From: Spirodela intermedia
Lineage: Eukaryota > Streptophyta > Magnoliopsida > Alismatales > Araceae
Assembly (NCBI GenBank): GCA_902729315.2
Contig: LR746269.1
Span: forward strand, 9,646,231 to 9,710,230
Direction: 5' to 3'
Length of the DNA: 64,000 nt
Positions 11,894 to 22,400 of this stretch are shown in pieces. A program made the position numbers and the translations under genes. Positions within the stretch are counted from its first letter, which is position 1. Each line of letters starts with the position of its first letter. The notes below the pieces were generated by a model. The model had not been told where the DNA came from, searched no databases, and was given only the letters and a program-made list of their open reading frames with translations.

Positions 11894-14851
11894 CTCAAAG
11901 AAACCTTAGAACTGCATGATATCATATCTCTTATTGCCCCGTTAGTTGTCTATCTGTGGAGACCTTGATTTGATTTTGTTATTGGTACGAATTTTAATAC
12001 TATAATGCGGTGTTCATGGTTTCTTAACAAGATTGTTCTCTCTTAAACTGGACTTTTTTTATATTTTTTATCTCAGCTTTCGTCGACTTGGTACACTCCA
12101 GCCATGGCACCACACAGAGTGCACAGGATCGAGGAACTCTTCAAGAACACTCAAAACATGAGAAGGTTTCGAAAAAGGGGAAAAATAAAATTCATGTTGT
12201 TCCCCCCCATTTAACCAAGACTGATATCTCTGGCATTAAGGAGGAAACGCTTATATTTACGGACATGATGCTTTGTATCCGCCTGTCCCTGCCGTCCTAT
12301 TGCTTCATATTTTTTCTTTGAAACTCGCGGACGAAAAAGTTTTCCCGTCATAGTTTACAAGCATCCTTGAACTCCCATTGGTAATCTATGTTCTACAGAC
12401 TTTAGCTTGAACCTTTACGATTATATGCATCATTTTAATATGATCGCGTTTGTTTTCATGATGGTTATCTGTTATGATCTGTACAGTTAATATTGCTGGT
12501 GTTGTTCTCGGGGCCTAATTTCTGACTTGTGTTTTCATTCATTGGAGAATATTTTCCCTTGACAACTTATTTAGATTTTGTCAACATTCCATCATCCTCT
12601 TCCATCGACTATTTTCACAAATTGGTGGCTGAGAATGGAGGAACTTTCTCAATGAATCTGAATGACTCGGTTACTCATTGCATAGCAGCTGATAAAAAAG
12701 GTTCCTTTTTTTTTGCGTCTATTTTATTGAAAGTATAAGAAGAAATCCTTCCCGTTTGATAAACTTTGTTGCCTAAAAGCAAAATGGGTCATGAACTTAG
12801 CAGGGATCAAATATCGGGCTGCTATGCGACATGGAGATATCTTCCATTACTCTTGGGTTTTGGACTGCTGTGCTCAAAAGCGTCTTCTTCATTTACAGCC
12901 AAAGTAAATCTTGTATAATCGAGCACTTGAATTATTTTTACTACATTTGATTTACTTCCCGTACTAAATGGTTGTAGGAATGTTCTTTATTTTGAAGGTA
13001 CTTCCTCTTTGTCTCGGAATCTTCGAAGAAGAAATTTCAAGAAGAGATCGACTCATACTCTGATTACTACTACTGGGATATCGATTTGTCGGACATTAAA
13101 CAGGTTTTTCCCACCTTAAAATTTTCCCTGAAATGGCAGAGATTTGAGCGGTGGGTCAGTTTTGGATGCTCCAGTCATACATAAAAAATAAATCAGAGAG
13201 AGAAGGAGGTCTGTTCAATGAGGGGAAGATCTGTTCATTTTGACAGAATGAATGGTTAGTGGAGGAGGGTAACTCTTGCCAAGTTCGTACATGGGAATGA
13301 AAAAATAAAAAAAAATCAGTCGAAATCAGTACGCAGCAATGAAATTCTGCTGTTTCACCAAATGATTGTTTTCACTGTGCCTCAGTCAATGTAGCAATTA
13401 GTTACTCAATTCTCCATTAACCTCGTAGAGTAGGCACTTATTTTTGTAATCTTTGCATCTCAATTAGAGCTTTGTTGCCGGTTCCTCATGATCCTTTTAA
13501 CATCTGCAACAGAATTTTAAGCGGGTATTTTTCTGGATTTGATGAACTAATCATACTCATAATTCACGGTTCCCTTGTTTTCATGGGCTCAAGATATTTG
13601 CCAACATGGCTGGATCAGGGGGCTCCTCAGATCTCTCCCGCCATCAGAACAAGTATTGCCCTTCCAAGAGATGGCGCCTGCTTCAGGATTGCCGCATCTT
13701 CTTCCACGAGGCATCCCCTGACATGTAAGAACCCTAACCCTTCCCACCCTCTCTCTCCCCTTTCTGTGCTCGCCATGGACCCCACAAACCCGGGAGGAGA
13801 AAGACTGGCTCTTATTGAGGCAAGGAGAGCTACCCAGCCCAAACACCATGCTCTCCAGAACAAACCCTACTTTCTGGACCCTCAATCCTGTCCAAAACTC
13901 TGGGAACGCCGAGTCAACTCCTTTTTGTCTGAAACTCTGGGTGGCCTATTTTTCCTCTCAGCATCCATGCCATGCCCGCTCTTTCTTTCTAACATGGTCA
14001 TGCGGTTGAAGGGATGCGGACCACAGGGCCATATTGCAGCTTGCTCTGAGGCGGATGAAGCTCGAGGTCAACTGGCATGGCGGCCAAGTCAGCGGCGATC
14101 TTTCGGGAGCCACCCACTTGGTGGCCTATTCAGCGCCGCCGTCCTCTGAGAGGCTGTTTGGGACGATATACGACAGGTGGGTATGCTGCTTCATGGTGTT
14201 CAATTTAGTTCCTCCAGCTTTTAGGGAGCTTCTTCTTCTTCTTCTTCTTCTTCTTCTTCTTCTTCTTCTTCCTGCAGCTGCTCTCCAGGGGAGAGGCGCC
14301 TCCTCCACAGCCGAAGACTCCACGTGGTTGACCACAGCTGGCTGGAGGAATCACTAGTCAACGAGGAGAGACTGCCGGAAGATCATTTCAGCCTGAGACC
14401 CGACACCTTCGAGGGATTCGAGAAGACCAGGTATTGTGCAGTGCCTCTTCGTGTCCGTTTTCTTGGTCAAACAGATCTGGGAACCATCGGCGGCAAATTT
14501 GGAAACTTTTCTTCTTCTTTTTTTGTCCTCTGTAGTGCGTTGGTTTGGGGGCCTCCTCCGGTCGAGGGGGCGGAGGAACCCAGGAAGAGGGGAGGCGGCG
14601 ACGCCAGGCCCGCCGCCCGAAGAACTCGCCGGAGGATGGTGACCTCGGCGGCTAAGGTGCACTCGGGCGAGTGGGAGGGGGACGACATTCTCCACGTGGC
14701 AGAAGAAAAGAGAGACAGCGTGGACGACCCTCTGCCTGCCATGTTGCAGCTACCCTCCTTGCAGGGGAACCGGAGCCCTAGCCCGGCCGGCGGCGCCAAG
14801 AGGAAGGTCAGCTACAAGGAGGCCGCCGCCCAGCTGCTCGGCGATCCGTGA
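161..14851 (+). CDS. LIG4: DNA ligase IV (ATP-dependent), 5'-truncated by the window
   Basis: ATP-dependent ligase that, with XRCC4, seals double-strand breaks in nuclear non-homologous end joining. Exons by splice consensus and phase: 161-235, 1517-1608, 2138-2209, 2414-2493, 2583-2620, 2715-2721 (7 nt), 3089-3244, 6986-7061, 7620-7744, 7825-7859, 7956-8014, 9466-9549, 10536-10628, 10707-10755, 10845-10932, 12077-12274, 12575-12700, 12804-12903, 12998-13103, 13594-13724, 14027-14176, 14278-14430, 14536-14851. They total 2409 nt, exactly 803 codons with the stop. Motif I KFDG has the adenylated Lys codon at 1547-1549; further motifs are AFDVLYAGD, DEGIILK and KWLKLKPDY. Two BRCT domains follow (exons at 12077-13103 and 13594-14430), and the C-terminus KRKVSYKEAAAQLLGDP resembles plant LIG4 ends. 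The linker before it is shorter than in Arabidopsis. N-terminal exons lie upstream of the window. The last exons are much more GC-rich than the AT-rich middle. The acceptor at 14536 is the least certain junction. Confidence 0.95.
4262..5746. mobile_element. Element with ~290-bp inverted terminal arms in a LIG4 intron
   Basis: Left arm ~4262-4540 and right arm ~5456-5746 are diverged inverted copies. Both carry several CTTGTGGATTCAA motifs (reverse TTGAATCCACAAG on the right), the block CCCCAGAGGTATT, and GATTCTATCTCT. The ~900 bp centre has long G-runs (~4625-4643 and ~4811-4836) and no coding ORF. The whole sits in the 3.7 kb intron 3245-6985. It looks like a non-autonomous terminal-inverted-repeat element or two head-to-head insertions. 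No clear target-site duplication was found and the family was not recognised. Confidence 0.7.
6222..6276. repeat. Perfect 24-bp inverted repeat (hairpin) in LIG4 intron
   Basis: 6222-6245 and 6253-6276 are perfect reverse complements (TGATTTCCGGAAACCTATTT...) with a 7-nt loop (TTTTTAT). The perfection contrasts with the decayed AT-rich surroundings. It may be the tip of a young MITE or a recent palindrome. No miRNA family was recognised. Confidence 0.85.
11843..11890. repeat. (GA)n microsatellite in LIG4 intron
   Basis: About 24 GA units in the intron 10933-12076. Confidence 0.95.
14229..14272. repeat. LIG4: (CTT)n microsatellite forming the polypyrimidine tract of a LIG4 intron
   Basis: About 14 CTT units end 5 nt before the CAG acceptor of the exon starting at 14278. 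The microsatellite is therefore the pyrimidine tract of that intron, and length changes would alter acceptor strength. Confidence 0.85.
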
Positions 14852-15574
14852 TCTGTTCGGTGGAATCTGAGCCGTCCGATTCTCCATCTCCAGAAGTCCA
14901 CGTGGGCCATACGCTTATGATAATAATAATAATAGTGTTCCGTAGTCAGCCGATCTGCTCCAAAGCGTCGCCTTGTCGGGACGTTGTAGGTAGAGTTGAC
15001 GATTTGTCGCTGGGCCCTACCACGTGGAGCGACGAGCTATAGGCCGTCCCTTTGGGATTTGGGGCACGTGAGGATTCGGCGCTATTTGGGCACGAGTTGT
15101 CGCTTCCTACGATTGCCACCTGCCGCAAATTATCACCGAAGAAATGTTTTTAAAATTAGATATTTTCCCCGCCTTCGATGATGCGGGGTCTGACGATACG
15201 GCACCTAATCTCCGTCGCTATTTTTAGGGCTGAAAGTCAATGCTGGCCCGAAGACCCGGGCTCGCCTGATGGGTCGTCCCCCTTTCTAAATCATGTATTC
15301 ACATTCCCCGTAAATAACCCTTCTGACCCAACCGCCCCCGGCATCTGCACGGCAGACTCAGGTCTCAAGAGAGGAGGCGTTATTGAGAGAGAGAGAGAGA
15401 GAGAGGGAGTTATAAAGGGAGGTAGAGAGAGAGAGAGAGGGAGACAGAGGAGAGTTATAAAGAGAGACAGAGAGAGAGTTATAAAGAGAGACAGAGAGAG
15501 GGCCGGGAGGAGGACAACGGGGAGTGGAGTAGAAGGGATAGAGAGAGAGAGAGAGGAGAAGGGCGGTAGCGGAG
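14852..15574. other. Intergenic region: LIG4 3' flank and SOX-like promoter/leader
   Basis: LIG4 ends at 14851 and the sarcosine-oxidase-like CDS starts at 15575 on the same strand. The interval holds the LIG4 3' UTR, an (ATA)n stretch near 14920 and the GA-rich SOX-like leader. No further gene is supported; the ORFs here are shadows of low-complexity sequence. Confidence 0.6.
15385..15560 (+). repeat. GA-rich leader with repeated GAGTTATAAAGAGAGACAGA unit
   Basis: Short GA runs alternate with at least three copies of a unit containing GAGTTATAAAG, 15-190 bp before the SOX-like ATG. GA-rich leaders recur upstream of several genes in this window and are typical binding sites for plant GAGA-binding (BPC) proteins; that role is inference. 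Confidence 0.8.
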
Positions 15575-16855
15575 ATGGCGGCGGCAGTTGGGGAGGAGGA
15601 GTTCGACGTGATCGTGGTGGGCGCGGGCATCATGGGCAGCTGCTCCGCCTACGAGGCGGCGAAGCGCGGGCGGCGCGTTCTGCTGCTCGAACAGTTCGAC
15701 TTGCTGCACCACCGTGGATCCTCCCACGGGGAGTCCCGCACCATCCGAGCCACCTACCCGGAACCCTACTACCTGCCCATGGTCCTCGAGTCCTTCAACC
15801 TCTGGCAACAGGCCGAGGCCGAGGCCGGCTACTCCGTCCTCTCCCCTGCCGCCTCCCAGCTCGACTTCGGCCCTGCCGGAGACAGCAGCCTCCGCCTCGC
15901 CGTCGACAACTGCCAAGCTGCCGCCATCCCCGTCCGCGTCCTCCGTGACCCCGCCGAGGTCTCAGCCCTCTTCTCCGGCGCCTTCTCCCTCCCCTCCGGC
16001 TGGATCGCCGTCCTCACCGACATCGCCGGCGTCATCAAGCCCACCAAGGCTGTCTCCATGTTCCAGTCCCTCGCCGCCCGCCGCGGTGCCGTCCTCAGAG
16101 ACCGGGCCCAAGTCTCCGACATCCGCCGCAAAACTCCGGCGACCCACCACGGCGGCGGCGGCGGCGCCCTCATCAGGGTGTCCACCGCCGACGGGCGGAG
16201 CTTCCTGGGGAGAAAGTGCGTGGTCACCGCCGGCGCTTGGATGAAGAAACTGGTGCAAGCCGTCGCCGGCAGGGTGCTCCCCATCAGTCCCCTCCACACG
16301 ACCATCTGCTACTGGAAGATCAGAGAGGGCCACGAGAAGGACTTCTCCCAGGAGGGAGGGTTCCCCACCTTCGCGAGCTATGGTGACCCGTACATCTACG
16401 GGACGCCGTCGATGGAGTTCCCGGGGTTGGTGAAGATCGCCCTCCATGGCGGGTACGCCTGCGACCCGGACGAGAGGAACTGGGTGACGGAGGTGGGGCT
16501 GCTGGAGAAGACAGTGGTCCCATGGATTAAGGAGCTGCTGCCGGGGAAGATCGAGGGGGACAAGCCGGTGATGACGCAGTCCTGCATGTACTCCATGACG
16601 CCGGACGGCGACTTTGTGATCGACTTCCTCGGCGGGGAGCTCGGAGAGGACGTCGTCATCGCCGGCGGCTTCTCAGGGCACGGATTCAAGATGGGCCCCC
16701 TGGTGGGGAGGATCCTCGTTGACCTGGCGCTGGACGGAGCGGCGGCAGGAGTTGACCTCCGCCATTTCCGGCTCGACAGGTTTGATGTCAACCCCAGAGG
16801 GAATCCCAAGGAGTTCGACGATCAGGTCGGTTCTCATGCCCCCCCGGGCCAGTAA
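15575..16855 (+). CDS. Sarcosine/pipecolate oxidase-like flavoenzyme (MSOX family)
   Basis: Intronless 426-aa FAD-dependent amine oxidase of the monomeric sarcosine oxidase family, closest in my recall to Arabidopsis SOX (At2g24580). That enzyme oxidises sarcosine and L-pipecolate, producing H2O2. The N-terminal Rossmann motif GAGIMGS lies at residues 16-22 and an acidic residue (E39) ends the second strand. SSHGESRTIRATY follows, as expected for this family. SCMYSMTPDGDFVID places Cys337 where MSOX enzymes bind FAD covalently, and a GGFSGHGFKMGP block is near the C-terminus. Length fits the family. The ATG at 15575 directly precedes the FAD-binding strand. The gene is very GC-rich. The C-terminus reads HAPPGQ, not a canonical PTS1 tripeptide, although the plant enzyme is known as peroxisomal. 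A spliced 3' end cannot be excluded, since a CAG|GT occurs about 30 nt before the stop. Confidence 0.93.
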   Translation: MAAAVGEEEFDVIVVGAGIMGSCSAYEAAKRGRRVLLLEQFDLLHHRGSSHGESRTIRATYPEPYYLPMVLESFNLWQQAEAEAGYSVLSPAASQLDFGPAGDSSLRLAVDNCQAAAIPVRVLRDPAEVSALFSGAFSLPSGWIAVLTDIAGVIKPTKAVSMFQSLAARRGAVLRDRAQVSDIRRKTPATHHGGGGGALIRVSTADGRSFLGRKCVVTAGAWMKKLVQAVAGRVLPISPLHTTICYWKIREGHEKDFSQEGGFPTFASYGDPYIYGTPSMEFPGLVKIALHGGYACDPDERNWVTEVGLLEKTVVPWIKELLPGKIEGDKPVMTQSCMYSMTPDGDFVIDFLGGELGEDVVIAGGFSGHGFKMGPLVGRILVDLALDGAAAGVDLRHFRLDRFDVNPRGNPKEFDDQVGSHAPPGQ

Positions 16856-16923
16856 GAAAGAAAGACTGGCTCACCACCGCCACCACTATTCCCCTCCTCT
16901 CCCTCTTGTTCTGTGCTTGAATA

Positions 16924-16928
<5 letters not shown>

Positions 16929-16969
<41 letters not shown>
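16929..16969. repeat. (CT)n microsatellite in SOX-like 3' region
   Basis: About 20 CT units roughly 75 bp after the SOX-like stop codon, probably within its 3' UTR. Confidence 0.95.
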
Positions 16970-16972
<3 letters not shown>

Positions 16973-19434
16973 ACAATCAGTCCATCTCTCAGCTTGTGCG
17001 CTATTCGAATGTCAATCGTGTCTCCTCCTGTGTGAGAGGTAATGTGTAAAAACCTCGCTCCTTTCTGAGGAAATGAATGCACGAACATCCACCCATCCCG
17101 CCGCCGCCGGCGACTCCTCGGCCGCGAGTTCTGACCAAAGTCCGGAACTACGGCATCGATTCTCACCAAGATTTCCACGCTCGAAAGAGAACAATCAATC
17201 AAATGGGATAACATGACATCAGATCACGTTACATCAGTTGGGTCGAGCAGTTTCTATATCAGATGCCACGCCGGAGCCGAATCGACTGTCGGCCTCAAAT
17301 CTGACGCTGACCTCCACACCCAACTGCCCTCCAATCCGCAGCCGCGAATGATGATCTCGCCTTCTGAGTTAACCCCCCCGCCCGAGGAAAATTACGTAAG
17401 CCACACGATTAGTCTACTGCCGAGTGACGGCTACCTGATGGACCACTTTAAGGTCAACCGTGGACCGCGAGAGGGGGGAAGGTTTTGGGGGATGGGATTG
17501 TGGGCAGGGGGGGTGCGCCAGGCTCATGCAGCGGTGCAACGCGAAGGCCAAGTAGGCCCTCCCCCAACGAGGAACTAATTTAATATAACGTGGGCCGATG
17601 GCCCACGTATCAGATATTAAACTGGTAGGAACCAAATACTGCCCTTTCAGCCAAAAGGCAGAGAAAGGTATGGAACATAAGATTAGGGAGTGGGCATGTA
17701 TTTTCATTCTGGATTTTTCTCGTGCAGTGCATTGTACTGATTCGTATGGGACTAAAGTAAGACCATGCCACCCCGCCTAACGAACAACATCACATCAGCA
17801 GGAGCGCCCATCCCCCGTTCATTTTCAGAGGAGCTTCATGGAGCATCAAAACTTCCTTTTTTTCTACGAAATAAAAGACGCTTTTTTACCCTTTTTGCTC
17901 GGGTTTTTTCGTCGGCTTGATGATCTATGCAACGTTAAAGTACCTCTTTTTTTTTTTTTTTTGTTTAGTATCAGAAAACATCAGTCATCCCTTCACGACC
18001 CAGCCACCTCAGGCTCATACATCTGTCAGAAGACGTGGACCCTTTATGGTCCACAAGAAAAAATTCTATTTTGGGTAACTCAAAATGCCTCGAATCAAGG
18101 AAAAGCTTGTATCTTTATTGAATGAAAAATAACCCATCTCAGGCAAGATATCAACAGAAATAGACCCTCAAGTGATAGGCAGAAGAGCAAGAGGGAGGGC
18201 AATTTTCTCACTGTAAATTGTCCGACGAGTCCTCACCAGGTCACTGACCCATAAATGCCCCTAAGAAAATGACACAGAAAAGCAAGCCCTCACTGCCCAT
18301 AATGTATACTACTCCCTGTGCCCACTCGAGGTTTCAAGTACAGTGCTCTCTGTTGCAGCCCATGGCAGCTACTGAGATAGGATCATTGAAGAAGCCCCTT
18401 GGCACGACATTAGTCAATGCATTTTCCCTTGTCTCGGTCTTGATTCGGGTGATCTTGAAGAGATTGGAAGGAAGGGAACTCACAATCCGCCACCCTTCAT
18501 CTGGTGGTCTGTGGTGAAGCATCAACCTCCTCTGTGCTGCTCCTGACCTCTGTGGGTTTGGCCTGGGCTCTGCTCAGCATTACCTCACTGAATTCGGTCG
18601 TCCTCCGCAAGCCCCATTTGTGAATCCTGGGGCAGATCAGAGTAATATCATTAAATGGCATTACTTCGAGCACCGTGAGAAAATGGATGAATAAAACTAT
18701 AAAAAGTGGAGGATGGAGATGTTGCCTCAGTTACAGCAGAAGCATATTCGTTGGAGATAGAGGACGAGATAGTGAAGAACTTAGCGAGAGAGAGAGAGAG
18801 AGAGAGAGAGAAGAGAGATCATACCCCAACCCCATGTTCCTTCAGAGGTTCTGTTATCACGGCGCCCCCTACTCCCCAGGCATGATGGTGGCAGTGAATG
18901 CTCCTCCAACTCCCTGAGCCTGCATCGTAACAACACAGAGGATATCTCTCTGGTCAACTTCCAATCAAGTTCGAAAATATCCTAACATTAGAGAAAGAGC
19001 TGATAAAATATGAAACCAGCGAGAAAACGGTACAAACTGCGAACCAATTCGCGCATGAGATGATTATTTCTGATTGTTTGTTTCGTAAAGGGAAAGAAAC
19101 ACAATCTCGATGACTAAATAAAACGGTCACAATTCCAACGAAGAGAGTTTCAGGACGCCACAAGCCAATCCTCCCTGTGATGGGGCCAAAGCCCATTTAT
19201 GGATGAGGCATGTTCATCTAGTAATTGCCAAATAAACTATCCACCTACTGGTCAGATCAATATGGAGCAGCACACGTAGATGGGGAACAGCTTACCATGC
19301 ACCAAGGAATCTTGGTCATCTCTCATTATTGACCTTCTGCTTTGTAGGCTCTTGGCTTGAAGACCCCCTCGGCCATCCTCCCAATTCAGATAGATGGGAG
19401 ATGAGCAGCTTGCCTCACTGAGGAAAGTGATTCG
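16970..19434. other. Intergenic region between convergent SOX-like (+) and PPR (-) genes
   Basis: Both flanking genes end into this 2.5 kb. A short stretch at ~18270-18660 is open on both strands (for example + strand MAATEIGSLKKPLG..., - strand HHRPPDEGWRIVSS...) and could be a small gene, a lncRNA exon or PPR 3' UTR. I recognise no family. A CTATAAAAAG box near 18695 followed by a (GA)n at 18786-18811 has the look of a plant promoter plus leader on +, but no CDS follows it. Otherwise nothing convincing is seen. Confidence 0.4.
17588..17608. repeat. 9-bp GC-rich perfect inverted repeat
   Basis: ACGTGGGCC GAT GGCCCACGT. It contains overlapping ACGTG (G-box-like) and GGCCCA (TCP site-like) motifs on both strands. 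A regulatory role is possible but unproven in a convergent intergenic region. Confidence 0.6.
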
Positions 19435-22400
19435 TCAAGAATGCTTTCCAGAGTTCGCCATGACATGTTTCAGGGCATAGGAAGCTTTCTGCAGCTCGCC
19501 TTTTGAGCAAAGAGAAGCAATCACAGGGTAGTACAAGTCAAAGTCGTGGAATTCGGATCTGCCGATCAGATCTTCAACATCCTCCGTCCCTAAACCTTGT
19601 CCATCTCCCTTGCGCGAAACGAGGTCCGAATGACATAGTTTTGGGGTCCTAAGGCCCAGGTTAGTTCTTCGATCATCTTCCTCCGAAAATTCCTGGACAG
19701 GTGATGAAAGATCCTCCCTGTCCAGGTTCTCAACTCTGTTACCCATAGATAAATCTTCATCCCCTTTATATGACCTTTTAAGAGCAGCCCTCCTACAGTC
19801 ACCAATGAATCTCCCAATAGGGGAGGTAAACGATCCGACCTCACAGAGTACCACGATGGCCTCATCGATTCGTCCCTGCTCGCATAGAAACGCGAGGGAG
19901 CCCAGTAGCGATCCCCCTTCAATCTCAATGTTGGGCTTATTTACGATGTCTATGATGGATTGACACTGAAGCATATCCCAAAGGATGGATCTCGCTTCCT
20001 CCAATCTTCCCTTGGCACGGAGCCCTTCAATCAGGAGCAAAAAGCCCAGGAAATCCAGGGCGATTCCCCTTCTCTTATAGTCTGCATAAAATCCCAGGGC
20101 ACCTTCCATGTCGCCCAGCACGCAAAAGCCATTGACCAGAGAGCTGACCGTGAAAGGATCCGGCTGCATGGAGGTCTCCTCCAACTGCTGAAGGAGCTCC
20201 ATGGCCTCTTCCACAGCCCCAAATCTGCAATACCCATTTATCAATATGCTGTAAACACGAAGATTTGAAGGTATGCCACTGCTTATCATTTTCTCAAACA
20301 GCTTCCTTGCATCTGTCAGATGCCCTTCTGTAGCTAAAGCGTGGATGAGAGTAGCGTAGGTGACCACAGTGGGGGTCACATCATTCGGTCCCATTGCATC
20401 AAACATCCTCAAGGCTTCAATCAGACACCCCTGTCGACAAAGACCATTAATTACTGAATTATATGTAAAAATGTTAGGCTCTAGACCTAAATCTCTCATC
20501 CTTGTGCAAAGCATTAATGCCTTCTCCAGATGTCCTTCTTTGCACAGTCCATCGACAACAATGGAGTAGGCGACCACATCAACGGCCATGCCATTTTCTT
20601 TAGCTTCCACAACCAGTTTGTATGCTTCTTCGATTCGGCCCACCCTCTTCAGGGATTCAACAATCGCTGTGGAGACACAGTAAGATACGTCCCTCTTTGC
20701 CATCTGATTGAGAAGCCAAAGAGCTTTCTCCACATTTTTCTTGCATAAGAAAAGGATCAGCACGTTTATCACTCTGGGCTCTGAAAATCCATATTCTTTA
20801 ATGCATGAGTTCACCACCAGTGAAACCAGATCGAGCTGTCCATTGCGCCAAAGGGATTTTATAAGCAAATAATAAGACTTCACAGTAATAACCCAGTTGT
20901 TTCTTCTCGCCAATATGAACAACTCCTTTGCAATCTCACAGCACCTCTTGTTGCACAAGAAGGCCATGGCATCATTACATACCGAAGAGAGCAAATCGGG
21001 TTGCAAGAGCCCATCCAAACTGCCCAGCAACTTCATCACCCCTACACCTCGATCTTCCTTATATCTTGTTTTGATCAACATCCGATGTGCGCCGGGCCCA
21101 AGAACAAGACCTCTCGAAGTGAGCCGTATAAAAACCTCGGTTGCTGCTCCTGGCATGCCTCCCTTGCAGAGTGCTACAATTATACATCTGAAACCAGCAA
21201 GATTAGGCTCTAAAACAGTCGAAACATACTCATCGATCACCTCCAGCGCCCCATCAACCATCCCTAGTTTACAGCAACCATTGATGACTGACATGAAGGT
21301 GGCAGAGTTGGCGGCCAGACCCATCTCAGGCATTCTCCGGAACAGCAACAAAGCGTCCTCGAACATTCCCAGAAAGAAGTAAGCACTGATGATTATGTTA
21401 CACCCAACAACATCCATGGGCGTTTTAGCTTCCTCCATCCTGTTCACAATTTCCAGGACCCCTGGTTTATTCATTTCTCTAAGGTATCCGCATAATAATG
21501 TACTAAAGCCTATAATATCACCATGGAAACATGTTGATAACTGGTTCGCCCTTGTCATATTCCCCAATTTACACAGACCATTGATCACAGTATTGTGAGT
21601 CACGGTCCCCATTTCAACCCCCTTCTTCTCCATTTCATCGAGAAGTTTAAAAACCATCTCCAAATCTCCTTCCCTACACCACCCGTTGATCAAGGTTGAG
21701 TACGCAAATTCATCTACAGGAAGCCCAAGCTCTTCGAGCTTCCTCAGTAAACTTGTCGCCTCCTTTAGCTTCCCTCTCTTGCAGAAACCCTGTAAGATGG
21801 ACGTGTAGGTGATCAAGTTGGGTTCAGCCCCATTGGCGCTCATCATGCCCAGTAGACCGATCACCTTCTCCACATTACCCTCTTTACAGAACCCATCAGC
21901 AAGAATGCTGTAATTAACGACATCCGGCTTAATTCCCCTGTCTACCATCAGCTTGTGCTTGGCAAGAGCTTCTCCCACGGCTCCATTATTTACGTACCCC
22001 GAAGCCCAGCAGCCATAAAGAAAAGCATCCGGTGCCACCCCCTTGTCTTCCATCAGCTGAACCAAATCAGAAGCCTCCTCGATCTGCCCGCCTCTCAACA
22101 GAGCGTCCAGAACAGCCGTGTAGGTCATCAAGTTAGGCACAAATTCACGATTTTTTCTGACGTTCTCGAAAAACCCCAACCCCAACTCTGGCTTGCCCAC
22201 TTTGCAGAACCCGGAAATTATTGAACTACAGACGTAATTGTCGATGGGGTAACCGACCTCCGCGGATATCATCGTCTCCACCACCTCGATTGCTCTATCC
22301 ATCCTCCCTGCAGAGCTAAAAGAGAAGACCAACGAACGAAATGTGTGCTGGGAAGGGCACGCAGCATTGCTCCTCACGCACTTCAGCAGCAACCCGAAGC

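Noticed and set aside
13472-14149. 225-aa + ORF
   Set aside because: Reads through LIG4 introns and exons in the wrong frame; phase analysis puts the LIG4 exons 13594-13724 and 14027-14176 in other frames.
15714-16809. Several 130-176 aa ORFs in other frames of the SOX-like gene
   Set aside because: GC-rich coding shadow; the + strand 426-aa frame has the complete flavoenzyme signature.
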